Assembly (NCBI RefSeq): GCF_040448675.1
Contig: NZ_CP159289.1
Location: 1,798,001 to 1,862,000, forward strand
DNA length: 64,000 bases
Reading direction: 5' to 3'
From: Dyadobacter sp. 676
GTDB lineage: Bacteria > Bacteroidota > Bacteroidia > Cytophagales > Spirosomataceae
Part shown: positions 27,694-36,912 of the stretch, piece by piece
Layout: each line of letters starts with the position of its first letter
Position numbering within the stretch: the stretch's first letter is position 1
Position numbers and translations under genes: made by a program
The notes under the pieces: model-generated
Database searches by the model: none
Told to the model about the DNA's origin: nothing
The model's input: only the letters and a program-made list of their open reading frames with translations

Positions 27694-28491
27694 TTATGCA
27701 AGTTTAACTCTGCTCAATTCGGCTAAATGCGCCGGACTTACCTCCGCCAGTTTATCCAGAAACGCGATTTGGAACGAACCGGGCGATTTCGCGTCGCGAT
27801 AGGCCAGTTCCCCGCAAACGCCCATGGTAGCAGCCGCCGAAACCGCAGCCTCGAACGGATCGCCACAGACCGAGGCGAATGCGCCAGCAATGGCGGATGC
27901 CGAGCAGCCCATGCCGGTCACCTTGGTCATTAACGGTACGCCATTGGAAATCCAGCCGGTACGGTTGCCATGTACGATCACATCCACCGCTCCGCTTACG
28001 CTCACGACCGAACCAAAGCGTGCGCTCATTGCATGGGCGGCACCGATGCTGTCCGTCGATTCGGCCGTGCTGTCCACGCCTTTGGTTTGAATACCGGCAC
28101 CCGCCAGTGCGAGTATCTCGGAGCCATTGCCTCGGATGATGGTCGGCGGGGCGGTTTCGAGAAGGCCTCTCAGCACTTTGTTGCGGTATGGCGTTGCGCC
28201 GGCCCCTACCGGATCGAGAATAATCGGTTTTCCCAATTCGGCGGCCTTTTTCATGGCCAGTTTCATGCCCTGCACCCAGGGAGGCGAGAGCGTGCCGATA
28301 TTCACTACGAGCGAACCCGCTATCGCAACCATATCTTCCACCTCTTCGGCCGCGTGGGCCATCACCGGCGACGCCCCCACCGCCAGCAATGCATTGGCCG
28401 TAAAATTCATCACCACAAAATTGGTAATATTATGCACCAGCGGAGCCATACTTCGCAGGTTCTGCAAATTTGCTTCGAGTTGAATTGCCAT
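27694..28491 (-). CDS. thiM: Hydroxyethylthiazole kinase
   Basis: A 265-residue ThiM that phosphorylates the thiazole alcohol for thiamine salvage. The start at 28491 (MAIQLEANLQNLRS) is preferred, because the upstream extension reads through a purine/pyrimidine repeat. Signature segments are PLVHNITNFVVMNFTANALLAVGASPVM, IILDPVGAGATPYRN, and VTGMGCSASAIAGAFASV with the catalytic cysteine. It is the first gene of the operon, and a 195-base gap separates it from thiE. With ThiE, ThiD and TenA it gives a salvage route. No thiC, thiG or thiH is visible here. Confidence 0.94.
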   Translation of the reverse strand: MAIQLEANLQNLRSMAPLVHNITNFVVMNFTANALLAVGASPVMAHAAEEVEDMVAIAGSLVVNIGTLSPPWVQGMKLAMKKAAELGKPIILDPVGAGATPYRNKVLRGLLETAPPTIIRGNGSEILALAGAGIQTKGVDSTAESTDSIGAAHAMSARFGSVVSVSGAVDVIVHGNRTGWISNGVPLMTKVTGMGCSASAIAGAFASVCGDPFEAAVSAAATMGVCGELAYRDAKSPGSFQIAFLDKLAEVSPAHLAELSRVKLA

Positions 28492-28504
28492 AGTTGTTTT
28501 TTTA

Positions 28505-28612
28505 AGGGAGGAAAGGGAGAAGGGGAAACAGAGGAAGAGGAGCATTATATTACATGTTTCCCTTTCCTCCTTCCTCCGCTTCTCCCTTTCCACCATCCTC
28601 CTTTTCTCCATT
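28505..28612. repeat. Purine/pyrimidine palindromic element, copy B, in the thiM leader
   Basis: Nested inverted repeats: GGAAAGGGAGAAG (28510-28522) pairs with CTTCTCCCTTTCC (28579-28591), and GGGAAACA (28523-28530) pairs with TGTTTCCC (28555-28562). The element lies directly upstream of thiM, so a thiM transcript would probably carry this hairpin in its leader. It is of the same kind as copies at 612-709 and 45117-45210. Confidence 0.65.
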
Positions 28613-28705
28613 CCCCTTCTTCATCAGCGACGAATGTAGTAGTTTTGGGTGGTTATCAAAAATCGTTTCCACCCGAAGCGGCATTTATCCATACACTCCC
28701 TGATT

Positions 28706-29380
28706 ATGATCAAAGCAGCAATTTTCGACATGGACGGCTTGCTCATCGACTCCGAACCGATGTGGACCGAGGCGGCACGTTCCGTCATGCGGAAAGTCAA
28801 TTTTGAACTTACAGAAGCACTTCGTTTGCAAACTACCGGACTGTCTATCAAGCTTTTTCTCGACTTTTGCCATAAAATCCAGCCATGGAACACGCCTTCG
28901 TTCGAGGAGCTTGAATCCGAAATACTTGAAAAGGCGCATCGCGATATCCTTTCCGGCGCCGAAGCAATGCCCGGGGCCATTACGTTGGTAAAAGAACTCA
29001 AAAAACAGGGGCTCAAACTGGCCGTCGCCTCGGCTTCGCACATGGAACTCATTGAAGGCGTATTGAAAAGACTGGAAATTATTGACTATTTTGACACCTG
29101 GCATTCCGGCGAACTGGAAGAACACACTAAGCCGCACCCGGCTGTGTACCTTAGTACCGCCAAAAAACTGGGCGTTTCACCAGAGGAATGTATTGCTTTT
29201 GAAGACTCCCACGCAGGCCTGCGCGCTGCGCACGCGGCGGGTATGATCACTGTTTCGGTGCCTGCGGCGGAGGTTTTTGAAGACAAGAAGTTTGATATGG
29301 CGCATTACAAGATTCCTTCGCTCGAAAAGTACATTCTCAGCGAAATGTCGGGTGTGCCGCAAAGTGTGATCGAAAACTAA
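28706..29380 (+). CDS. HAD-superfamily sugar phosphatase (HxpB/YniC-like)
   Basis: A 224-residue HAD hydrolase. The start at 28706 (MIKAAIFDMDGLLIDSEPM) places the catalytic DxD (D8, D10) at the N-terminus as usual; the upstream extension to 28649 is not conserved-looking. Motif II is in LAVASASHMELIEGV, motif III is the Lys in HTKPHPAVYL, and motif IV is IAFEDSHAGLRAAHAAGM. The cap domain is the small helical type of beta-phosphoglucomutase and hexitol-phosphatase relatives. It probably dephosphorylates a hexose or hexitol phosphate such as 2-deoxyglucose-6-phosphate. The substrate is inferred by similarity only. Confidence 0.88.
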   Translation: MIKAAIFDMDGLLIDSEPMWTEAARSVMRKVNFELTEALRLQTTGLSIKLFLDFCHKIQPWNTPSFEELESEILEKAHRDILSGAEAMPGAITLVKELKKQGLKLAVASASHMELIEGVLKRLEIIDYFDTWHSGELEEHTKPHPAVYLSTAKKLGVSPEECIAFEDSHAGLRAAHAAGMITVSVPAAEVFEDKKFDMAHYKIPSLEKYILSEMSGVPQSVIEN

Positions 29381-29406
29381 ACCTCGACCCTATTCGCTGA
29401 ACCCGC

Positions 29407-30747
29407 ATGATCGGACTCCGGCATTTCAGTATCATGATTATGATCAGGATAGCAGTGATTGTCCTGAGCGTTATCGCCCTCGCGTGGCTGGCGTCCAAGC
29501 ACACGAACCACACGCTGGTGTACGTCCTCGGCACCATTTTCATATTCATTCAGGGGTCGCTGCTGTACCAGTATGTCACGAACGTCAACCGCAAGCTGAC
29601 CTACTTCCTGGAATCGGTGCGGTATTCGGATTTCACGATCAATTTCCGTTCTGACAACAAGATGGGCAGGACATTCAAGGAGCTTAATCAGCAGTTCAAC
29701 GAAGTTTTGCTCGCGTTCCGGCAGGCACGGGCCGAAAAGGAAGCCAATTTACAATACCTCAATACCATTGTCCAGCACATCGGAACGGGGCTTATTACCT
29801 TCGACGCCAATGGACAGGTAAATCTGATCAACAATGCGGCATTACGCATGCTGGGGATTTACCGGCTGCACCAGCTCATCGAACTTAAAGAGAAACACCC
29901 ACGCCTCTATGAGCTCCTCTCGGACCTCGACACGGGCGTACGGGACCTCTATCGGACACCTAACGACCAGCCCCTGGCGTTACAGGCAGCGGCTATACAG
30001 CTGCGCGGGATGTGGGTTAAAATTGTGGTGTTGCAAAACATCCAGACCGAGTTGCAGCAGCAGGAGATCGAATCGTGGCAAAACCTTACCCGCGTGCTGC
30101 GCCACGAGATCATGAACTCCATGACGCCCATTGTTTCGCTCGTGGGCACCATGCGCCTGATCGTCAACGAAGACATCGAACGCTCGACGAACGATCAGGA
30201 GGCGGTAAACGATTTGAAAGAAGCATTGTCGACCCTCGAAAAACGCAGCAAAGGCATGATGCAGTTCGTTAATGCCTACCGCGATTTCACCACATTACCC
30301 AAACCGGTTTTTGCCAGCCTGAGTGTGGCGGAGCTTTTGCAGGAAGTATTACAATTGCTTCAAGCCGACCTGACCCAATCCGGCGTGCTCTGGAAGCTGA
30401 CCGTCAAACCCGAATCGCTGACCGTAAAGGCGGACGCCAGCCAGATTCAGCAGGTATTGATCAACCTCATTAAAAATGCCTCCGAGGCGTTCTCCAATCA
30501 AACCGATCGCCTTATCACGCTTTCGGCTTATCAGGTGGACGGCACGGTAATGATAGAAGTAGCGGATAACGGCGACGGCATCGAGCCGGAGGCCCTGGAA
30601 AACATCTTCATTCCCTTCTACACGACTAAAAAAACGGGTTCCGGCATCGGGCTAAGTCTTTCCCGGCAAATTTTACAGCAACATAACGGACAATTGAACG
30701 TCGAATCGCAGGTAGGCAAGGGAACGGTTTTTACGCTGGTATTTTAG
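29407..30747 (+). CDS. NtrY-like sensor histidine kinase
   Basis: A 446-residue membrane kinase. Two N-terminal helices (about 10-30 and 37-57) are followed by a linker, a PAS-like region (about 115-215, TGLITFDANGQVNLINNAAL), a dimerisation helix pair with phospho-acceptor H233 in TRVLRHEIMNSMTPI, and a HATPase_c domain with an N-box (INLIKNASEAF), G1 (VADNGDGI), F-box and G2 (GSGIGLSL). The H-box type is that of NtrY-like kinases, which pair with NtrC-type regulators. No regulator gene adjoins it; the only such regulator in the window is at 16926-18296, beside the MacAB-type locus. It follows the HAD gene by 27 bases. Confidence 0.92.
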   Translation: MIGLRHFSIMIMIRIAVIVLSVIALAWLASKHTNHTLVYVLGTIFIFIQGSLLYQYVTNVNRKLTYFLESVRYSDFTINFRSDNKMGRTFKELNQQFNEVLLAFRQARAEKEANLQYLNTIVQHIGTGLITFDANGQVNLINNAALRMLGIYRLHQLIELKEKHPRLYELLSDLDTGVRDLYRTPNDQPLALQAAAIQLRGMWVKIVVLQNIQTELQQQEIESWQNLTRVLRHEIMNSMTPIVSLVGTMRLIVNEDIERSTNDQEAVNDLKEALSTLEKRSKGMMQFVNAYRDFTTLPKPVFASLSVAELLQEVLQLLQADLTQSGVLWKLTVKPESLTVKADASQIQQVLINLIKNASEAFSNQTDRLITLSAYQVDGTVMIEVADNGDGIEPEALENIFIPFYTTKKTGSGIGLSLSRQILQQHNGQLNVESQVGKGTVFTLVF

Positions 30748-30835
30748 GCCGGCGGTACACCACCAACTATCGACAGCCCCGTTGCAACCATCCCTGTCCG
30801 GCTGTTGTCTTTCCACAAACCTAAATTAATAGCTG

Positions 30836-31264
30836 ATGAAAAAGTATGTATTCGTGCTCATTGCCTCAATGGCAATAGCCTGCAAAAACGCCGGAATAGA
30901 CAAGAGAGAGGAAGGTATCAAATACAAGGAAACGGTCACATTGAATGACGTTCCGAAGGCTACGCTGACGTTTTTTGATGTGGAAGACAGCCGTTGTCCC
31001 GACGGCGTGATGTGTATTTGGGGCGGTCGGGCGGTGGTGGACCTGCTGCTTTCGGGTGTTACCACCGAGGGAGGCATTAAAGAACACGTCAAAATGTGCC
31101 TCGGCGAATGCGACGCTGGCACGGGTTCGGATACATTGGAAAAGACATTTGCCGGCGAAAAATACAGGCTCGTTCTCAGCGCCGTCAACCCTTACCCTAA
31201 GTTTCAGGACTCTACAAGGACCAAGGAAAAGTATTCGATACAACTGAAAATAGAGAAAAAATAG
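30836..31264 (+). CDS. Small lipoprotein of unknown function
   Basis: A 142-residue protein with a lipoprotein signal: a short hydrophobic N-terminus ending in SMAIAC, so the mature protein begins at a lipid-modified cysteine near residue 16. The rest contains four further cysteines in two clusters (SRCPDGVMCIW and VKMCLGEC) that could form disulfides, and beta-strand-like segments. The CPDGVMCIWGGRAVV stretch is seen in other hypothetical Bacteroidota lipoproteins, but I cannot assign a function. It stands between the kinase and a terminator. Confidence 0.75.
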   Translation: MKKYVFVLIASMAIACKNAGIDKREEGIKYKETVTLNDVPKATLTFFDVEDSRCPDGVMCIWGGRAVVDLLLSGVTTEGGIKEHVKMCLGECDAGTGSDTLEKTFAGEKYRLVLSAVNPYPKFQDSTRTKEKYSIQLKIEKK

Positions 31265-31286
31265 CCTGATTGCTGAGCAATGCAGA

Positions 31287-31319
31287 GAGGGAGGCCGGAA
31301 ACAGCTTCCCTATTTTTTT
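31287..31319. terminator. Intrinsic terminator between lipoprotein and permease genes
   Basis: AGGGAGGC and GCTTCCCT can pair (with one G-T) over a short loop, followed by a run of seven T on the plus strand. It ends transcription of the lipoprotein gene and lies at the 3' end of the convergent permease. Confidence 0.6.
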
Positions 31320-33001
31320 GCCAGTTTGCTTTGCCTGTATCCGTAGCTGAAATAGATCACCAGCCCAATTGCGAGCCATATCACGAAAATCAGCCAGTTG
31401 GAAGCGCCCAGCTCGGTCATGAGATACAGGTTCGTGAGGATACCGGCTACGGGCAGCGCGGAGAAATTGTGCTGGTAGCTTAAAATCGACAGCGTACACC
31501 AGGTAATCCAGAATATGATCGTCAGCAGCTTATGCTCCATGATCTCTGCGAAGCTGAGCATCCGCCATTCAACAATCACATCTTTGCCGTACGTGAGCAG
31601 GCCGATAATGGCGAGGCAAAACAACCCTCCGACCAGGAATTTCCCGTTGATATAAGGAACACGAAATTTCGAACGGGCAGAAATACCTTTGTGGTCCAGG
31701 TAAAGCACCCCTCCGCACACTAAGATGAATGCGAAGAACGTCCCGACGCTCGTCAGATCCACGAAGAAATCCATTTTGAAAAACAATGCCGGAATACCGA
31801 CTACCAGGCCGGTGACGATCGTGGCGAATGAAGGCGTCTGATATTTGGGGTGAATTTTCGCGAAACGTTTCCAGAGGAGGCCGTCACGGCTCATCGTCAT
31901 CCAGATCCTCGGCTGCCCCAGCTGATAAACCAGCAATGCGCTGGTAATCGCAATGACGGAACTCACGGAAATGACGCCCGCCATAAAATCCAGACCGTTT
32001 TTTTGGAATACAAACGCCAGCGGGTCGCTTACTTTCAGCTCGGTGTAATTGACCATCCCGGTGAGCACGAGCGTGATCAGCACATATAATATGGTACAGA
32101 TCACAAGACAGTAGATCATCGCTTTGGGCATGTCCTGCTGGGGATTCCGGCATTCTTCCGCAGTTGTGGAAATAGAATCGAAGCCGATAAACGCGAAAAA
32201 AACCGCCGCCACCCCGCTTAGAACACCCTTTACGCCATTAGGTGCGAATGGTGACCAGTTTTCCGGCTTCACATAGAATGCGCCAGCCAGGATCACCAGC
32301 AAAACGACACCTACCTTCAACACCACCATAATATTGCTGGCGGTCCGCGACTCGCGGATGCCGATATAAACCAGCGCCGTAATGAGCAGGGTAATCAGCC
32401 CCGCCGGCAGGTTCAGCAGAATATGCAGATCGCCCAGCGTTGGCGCGGAAGCATAAGCCGAAGCCGCAAATCTTTCATAATCCGAAAGCTCCGCCGCACC
32501 CGAACTTTGTAGTTTCATAAAAGCCTCTCTTGCCGATTCTCCGTTGATCGTCAGCCAGCCGGGCAACTCGATGCCGAAGCCTTTCAGCATACTCACAAAA
32601 TATTCCGACCATGAAATCGCTACAACCATATTTGAAACGGCGTATTCGAGGATGAGCGCCCAGCCAATAATCCATGCGAACAGCTCTCCGAATGCTACGT
32701 ACGCATACGTGTAGGCGCTCCCGGACACCGGCACCGTGCTCGCGAACTGCGCGTAGGAAAGCGCCGTAAACACGCAGGCCACGGCGGTGAACACAAAGAG
32801 CAGCGAAACCGCCGGCCCGCCGTTGTAGCTTGCCAGACCGATCGTGCTGAATATCCCCGCGCCGACAATGGCCGCAATTCCCAGGGAAACCAGGTCGCGT
32901 ACGCCCAGTACTTTGGCAAGCTCCCCCCCGCTTCCCGAATGGGCATCTTTCAGAATCTGGTCGACGGATTTTTTTCGGAAAAGCGGAGAGTTCTGGCTCA
33001 T
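31310..33001 (-). CDS. APC-family amino acid permease (cationic amino acid transporter-like)
   Basis: A 563-residue inner-membrane transporter with about 13-14 helices. The N-terminal LVSLGIAAIVGAGIFSTIGLAS is the first APC helix, with the GAGIF motif that binds the amino-acid carboxylate. GSAYTYAYVAFGELFAWIIGWALILEYA and FFAFIGFDSISTTAEECRNPQQDMPKAM are strong markers of the CAT (2.A.3.3) branch. Proton or facilitated uptake of basic or other amino acids is likely; the substrate is not certain. It is divergent from the phospholipase-like gene, with an inverted repeat in the shared spacer. Confidence 0.92.
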   Translation of the reverse strand: MSQNSPLFRKKSVDQILKDAHSGSGGELAKVLGVRDLVSLGIAAIVGAGIFSTIGLASYNGGPAVSLLFVFTAVACVFTALSYAQFASTVPVSGSAYTYAYVAFGELFAWIIGWALILEYAVSNMVVAISWSEYFVSMLKGFGIELPGWLTINGESAREAFMKLQSSGAAELSDYERFAASAYASAPTLGDLHILLNLPAGLITLLITALVYIGIRESRTASNIMVVLKVGVVLLVILAGAFYVKPENWSPFAPNGVKGVLSGVAAVFFAFIGFDSISTTAEECRNPQQDMPKAMIYCLVICTILYVLITLVLTGMVNYTELKVSDPLAFVFQKNGLDFMAGVISVSSVIAITSALLVYQLGQPRIWMTMSRDGLLWKRFAKIHPKYQTPSFATIVTGLVVGIPALFFKMDFFVDLTSVGTFFAFILVCGGVLYLDHKGISARSKFRVPYINGKFLVGGLFCLAIIGLLTYGKDVIVEWRMLSFAEIMEHKLLTIIFWITWCTLSILSYQHNFSALPVAGILTNLYLMTELGASNWLIFVIWLAIGLVIYFSYGYRQSKLAKK

Positions 33002-33124
33002 GCAGGCGTATTTTATCAGGTATCAGTTTGTAATAAGTCGGGCTAAAAATAATGATATTCTAAAATCATCCCGGCATCGCCCGAAAATTTGTTCCTTTTG
33101 TCCCAAAAAATCCGTAGAAAATTC

Positions 33125-33165
33125 TTCGATAACGAAATCAAACGATTAACGATTGCGTTATCGAA
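33125..33165. promoter_or_regulatory. 10-bp inverted repeat in a divergent promoter region
   Basis: TTCGATAACG and CGTTATCGAA are exact complements separated by 21 bases that contain two AACGATT direct repeats. The element lies between the divergent amino-acid permease (start 33001) and the GDPD-like gene (start 33200), so it may be an operator for one or both. Confidence 0.4.
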
Positions 33166-33199
33166 CTAATCCCCGTCATATCGTTCCACCAATCTGTCC

Positions 33200-33982
33200 A
33201 TGAAAAAAATCGCTATTTACTTCATCAGCACCGTCCTGTCGGTTCAAAGTATTGCCCAAAGCGTTAAATCGTATTCCACCGCCCAGGCGCATTCCCATAA
33301 CGATTATGAAAGGGCAAGGCCGTTCGATGATGCTTATGAACAGCAGTTCGGCTCAATCGAGGCCGATATTTTCCTGGTCAACGACACCCTCTTCGTTGCC
33401 CATAACCTTAAAGATATCAAGCCCCAACGCACTTTTACGACCTTATACCTGCTTCCGATCCTGCAAAAGGCCGAACAGAACGGCGGCCACATTTACCCAC
33501 AGGACAATGTCCCCCTGCAACTCCTCGTCGATCTTAAAACCGAAGGTGAGCCTACGCTGGCGGCGCTGATGAGGGTACTGGAACCGCACCGGAAGCTTTT
33601 CGCCCCGACGGGCAGTGTTAAAGTAGTAGTGAGCGGCGATGTGCCCGACGCTTCGCAGTTCGAGCGGTACCCGGATTTTATCTATTTCGACGGCCGGCCC
33701 GAAAACGTTTACACACCCGCGCAAATGGCGCATATCGGGCTTATCAGCCAGGCGTTCCAGAAATATTCCAAATGGAATGGCGAAGGACCATTGCTGGAAA
33801 AGGACAGGAAAAAAATTCAGAAAATGATCAACGACGTGCATGATCTTGGTAAAAAGGTACGCATCTGGGCCACGCCCGACAATATCAACGCGTGGAAAAC
33901 CATGATGGCCCTGGGCGTCGATTACATCAATACCGACAAAGTGCGCGAGCTTGGCGACTATCTTCGTACTGCACCAAGGTAG
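33200..33982 (+). CDS. Secreted PI-PLC/GDPD-superfamily phosphodiesterase
   Basis: A 260-residue protein with a signal peptide (MKKIAIYFISTVLSVQSIAQ). It belongs to the TIM-barrel phosphodiesterases that include glycerophosphodiester phosphodiesterases and PI-specific phospholipases. The first catalytic histidine is in QAHSHNDYERARPF, metal-binding acids are in GSIEADIFLVNDTLFVAH, and LLVDLKTEG carries another acidic ligand. The end RIWATPDNINAWKTMMALGVDYINTDK matches GDPD-type barrels. It probably cleaves a phosphodiester outside the cytoplasm; the substrate is unknown. Confidence 0.85.
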   Translation: MKKIAIYFISTVLSVQSIAQSVKSYSTAQAHSHNDYERARPFDDAYEQQFGSIEADIFLVNDTLFVAHNLKDIKPQRTFTTLYLLPILQKAEQNGGHIYPQDNVPLQLLVDLKTEGEPTLAALMRVLEPHRKLFAPTGSVKVVVSGDVPDASQFERYPDFIYFDGRPENVYTPAQMAHIGLISQAFQKYSKWNGEGPLLEKDRKKIQKMINDVHDLGKKVRIWATPDNINAWKTMMALGVDYINTDKVRELGDYLRTAPR

Positions 33983-34090
33983 TTTCGCAAAATAAAATAT
34001 GGCCTGTGATAATTTTTCGGTAGTATCAAATGGCTTTGAAACAGTTATAGACTATATTGTACTGCCACCAATTAGCCAAAACTGCCGTCC

Positions 34091-35429
34091 ATGTCCGCCG
34101 AAAAAACCGCTACGCTCAAAAAAGTCCTCAAACCGATCCATCTTTGGGCCATCGCCGTCGGGCTGGTAATTTCAGGTGAATATTTTGGCTGGAACTACGG
34201 CTGGGGTGTTTCGGGGACCATCGGCTTCCTGATCGCTACTTTGGTGGTGACGGTCATGTACGTAACGTTCATATTCAGTTTCACCGAACTCACGACCTCC
34301 ATTCCGCAAGCGGGAGGCCCTTTTTCCTATGCATATCGCGCATTTGGCTCCTGGGGAGGGCTCATTGCCGGTTACGCGACGCTGGTGGAGTTTTTGGTGA
34401 CACCTCCCGCCATCGCTTTTGCACTGGGCAGTTATACCCATTTTTTGTATCCGGATTTGCAGGTACTGGAAGTGGCTTTTGCCTGTTACGCCATTTTTAT
34501 CGTGATTAATCTGCTGGGGATTAAAGAGTCGGCTACTTTTTCGCTGATCGTCACACTGCTGGCGGTGGCGGAGCTATTGATCTACATCGGTATCGTGGCT
34601 CCCCGTTTCTCCTACCGGACGTTTGTCGCGGAGCCCATGCCATTCGGATGGGCCGGAATTTTCGCCGCCTTGCCTTTCGCTATCTGGTTTTACCTCGCCA
34701 TAGAAGGGGTTGCAATGGTGGCGGAAGAAGTGGAAGATCCGAAAAAGACCATTTCACGTGGCTATATCTATGGCATCCTTACATTGGTGGTACTGGCGCT
34801 GGCCGTAATGGTCTTTACCGGCGGCATTGCGCCCTGGCAACAGCTGGCCGACATCGATTACCCGTTACCCGCAGCGCTCGGCATTGTGCTCGGCCGTGAT
34901 AGCGGGCTTACCCAATTATTCGCCAGTCTGGGCCTTTTCGGGCTTATCGCTTCATTCCATGGAACTGTAATCGGTTACTCGAGGCAAATCTTCGCCCTCG
35001 CACGCGAGGGGTATCTCCCTGCTTTTCTGGGAAATGTGAATGCACGGTTTCAAACTCCCCATTGGGCGCTCGTCGCCGGGGGGGATCGCGGGCTGCCTCG
35101 CATTATCGCTCGGCACCACTGACCAGGTGATTATCCTTGCCGCGCTGGGTGCCGTGGTGATGTATATTATCAGTATGATCGCACTGTTCGCATTAAGGAG
35201 CAAAGCGCCGCAGCTCGAACGGCCGTTCACCGTTCCCGCATTCCCTTATTTTCCGGCTATTGCGCTGGTACTTTCGGTTCTTTGCCTTGTCGCGATCATT
35301 TACTACAACTTCACGCTCAGCCTTTGGTTCTTTACCGGTTTAGGGTTCGTCGCACTGATTTTCGGCCTTACCGGCCGCCATAAAAGTGTGGAAACGTTGC
35401 AGCGGCCGGAAGAGCAGCACCAGGTTTAG
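34091..35429 (+). CDS. Ethanolamine/amino-acid permease, APC family (frameshifted at 35078-35084)
   Basis: Two overlapping frames form one 445-residue transporter. The first runs from MSAEKTATLKKVLKPIHLWAIAVG to HWALVAGG, and the second resumes with IAGCLALSLGTTDQVIILAALG. They meet in a run of seven G at 35078-35084; removing one G restores the frame. GLVISGEYFGWNYGWG in helix 1 and GVAMVAEEVEDPKKTISRGY in the middle are characteristic of the ethanolamine permease branch (2.A.3.5). About 12 helices are expected. Ethanolamine uptake is likely, but no ethanolamine-utilisation genes are nearby. The break is probably a sequencing error. Confidence 0.85.
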
Positions 35430-35758
35430 TTTATCTCCGAAAGGCCGGCCAAACGCGAAATGAATTTCCGGGCAAGCCGTTTACCCAACGGCAGATTCCA
35501 GGGTAAAATTAATGCTACGCATACCTAATGTGTTGTGCGAGAGTATATTTTCTCCTTATTTTATTCCCAGGTTACTTCAACAGCCTCCAAAACATAAATA
35601 ATTCGATAGAATCTGTAAATCCGGATATTCAATTAATTCGTATATTATCCTTATTATTTGTATACTATTCGCGTCAGGTGCCGGAATTGCTGTGAGGCGT
35701 AAACCATTTTAGGTCCACATTCAGGGCGGGCAAAAAGGCCAACTACTTTATACCGAAA
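35430..35758. other. 329-base intergenic region
   Basis: No coding frame, RNA gene or clear repeat is seen. The second half is AT-rich and should hold the promoter of the LytTR regulator gene, but no convincing TANNTTTG box with correct spacing is visible. Confidence 0.5.
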
Positions 35759-36494
35759 ATGAATATTCTAATCGTTGAGGACGACTTTATCATTGCAAAA
35801 CATCTCCAATTTTTGTTGAATGGCTTTGGCTACGAGGCGAACGATATTGCGACTGACTACACGACTGCCATAGAAATTCTCCAGAGCAAAGTTTTCCATC
35901 TGGCCGTGCTGGACATCAACCTCAACGGCTACCAGACCGGCATCGACCTGGCTGATTACATACGTGAAAACTTCCGGATCCCTTTTCTCTTCCTGTCGGC
36001 CCATGAGGACATTGCAGTGGTGAATGCAGCCTTGCAAGCTGCCCCGCATGCGTTTTTGCAAAAGCCTTTTCAAAAAATTACCGTTTACACGGCGGTAAAG
36101 CTCGCGCTAAAAAACTATCGCCTGGCGGCACTTGCGGGTGAAACTACTTCGGAGGAAAAAGAGGATACGACGGTGATCAAGGATGCGCTGTTTATCAAGG
36201 AAAAGCATATGTTCACCAAAATCCTGCTGACCGACATTTTATACATCCGGAGCGACGACAACTATCTCGAACTGCATACCACCAAAAAAGAAATATACGA
36301 TCCGCGAAACGCTTAAAAACATGCTTCAGCAACTGCCGGGCAACTACTTTTTCCGGGTACATAAATCGTTTATTATCAATCTCAATGCCATTACGGCCAT
36401 TGATTACGTGCATGTGATGATCAACGACATCGAAATACCCATTACAAACGACAACCGTACGGAACTGCTCAGTCGTATCAAAACTTTCTCCTGA
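35759..36494 (+). CDS. LytTR-family response regulator (frameshifted at 36284-36289)
   Basis: When one A is removed from the run of six at 36284-36289, the gene encodes 244 residues. The receiver domain (about 1-120) has acidic residues in VEDDFIIA, phospho-acceptor Asp in LAVLDINLNGYQTG, and Lys in AFLQKPFQ. A LytTR DNA-binding domain follows (IRSDDNYLELHTTKK, then FFRVHKSFIINLNAI). As written, the protein stops inside the LytTR domain. No cognate kinase is adjacent. LytTR regulators typically bind tandem repeats upstream of targets. The single-base excess in a homopolymer suggests a sequencing error. Confidence 0.85.
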
Positions 36495-36745
36495 TAACCC
36501 GGACCTGCCACAGGAAAAACGGTTACTTACAGTTTCCCTTGCTTCACCCCAAGAAAGGTGCACTTCACCCCTTTCATTTGGGGAGGATTTACGTACGAAG
36601 TAATTTTATAGCACGTAAACACCCTCTTCTATTAATACATATATATATATATTTTACCCCGACAGAAAGCTTGGGCTTCATAAATTTTAAAAATTTTCCG
36701 AGGCCCAGGCATCTGTTTTACCACAAAAAACGTAGTTACTGTCGA

Positions 36746-36782
36746 TTGAGCATTTGGCATAATGCCAGACGTTTATGCTCAA
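36746..36782. promoter_or_regulatory. Double palindrome TTGAGCAT...ATGCTCAA with inner TGGCAT-ATGCCA
   Basis: An outer 8-bp perfect inverted repeat (36746-36753 and 36775-36782) encloses a second, TGGCATAATGCCA (36755-36767). It could be an operator, or form a structured RNA. No adjacent gene starts close enough to assign a target. Confidence 0.35.
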
Positions 36783-36860
36783 ACAGACATAATACTTGCC
36801 TATTAAACCTAAACTAAATCGCCTACCAGTTTTTAATTAAATATCGTTGAGAATAATTGA

Positions 36861-36894
36861 ACATCCCCGGGAATTATCCCTGGGATGTTTTGTT
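36861..36894. terminator. Hairpin at the 3' end of namZ
   Basis: ACATCCCCGGG pairs with CCCTGGGATGT (one mismatch) over a six-base loop, with TTTTGTTT following on the plus strand. It lies just past the namZ stop codon on the minus strand. The T-run fits the plus strand better, so the direction is unsure. Confidence 0.5.
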
Positions 36895-36912
36895 TACGCG
36901 GGGGAACAACCC

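Larger units (their letters stand above)
36495..36912. other. 418-base intergenic region with a TA tract and two palindromes
   Basis: No credible gene is visible. An alternating TA tract lies near 36637-36651. A double palindrome lies at 36746-36782 and a GC-rich hairpin at 36861-36888, listed separately. The region separates the LytTR gene from the convergent namZ gene. Confidence 0.5.

Noticed and set aside
28492..28705. TPP riboswitch expected upstream of the thiamine operon
   Set aside because: Neither the CUGAGA nor the ACCUGAUC core of the THI element is visible on the proper strand; only the purine/pyrimidine hairpin is seen.
36495..36912. tRNA or other classical RNA gene in the long gap
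   Set aside because: No cloverleaf, CCA end or T-loop sequence is seen on either strand.
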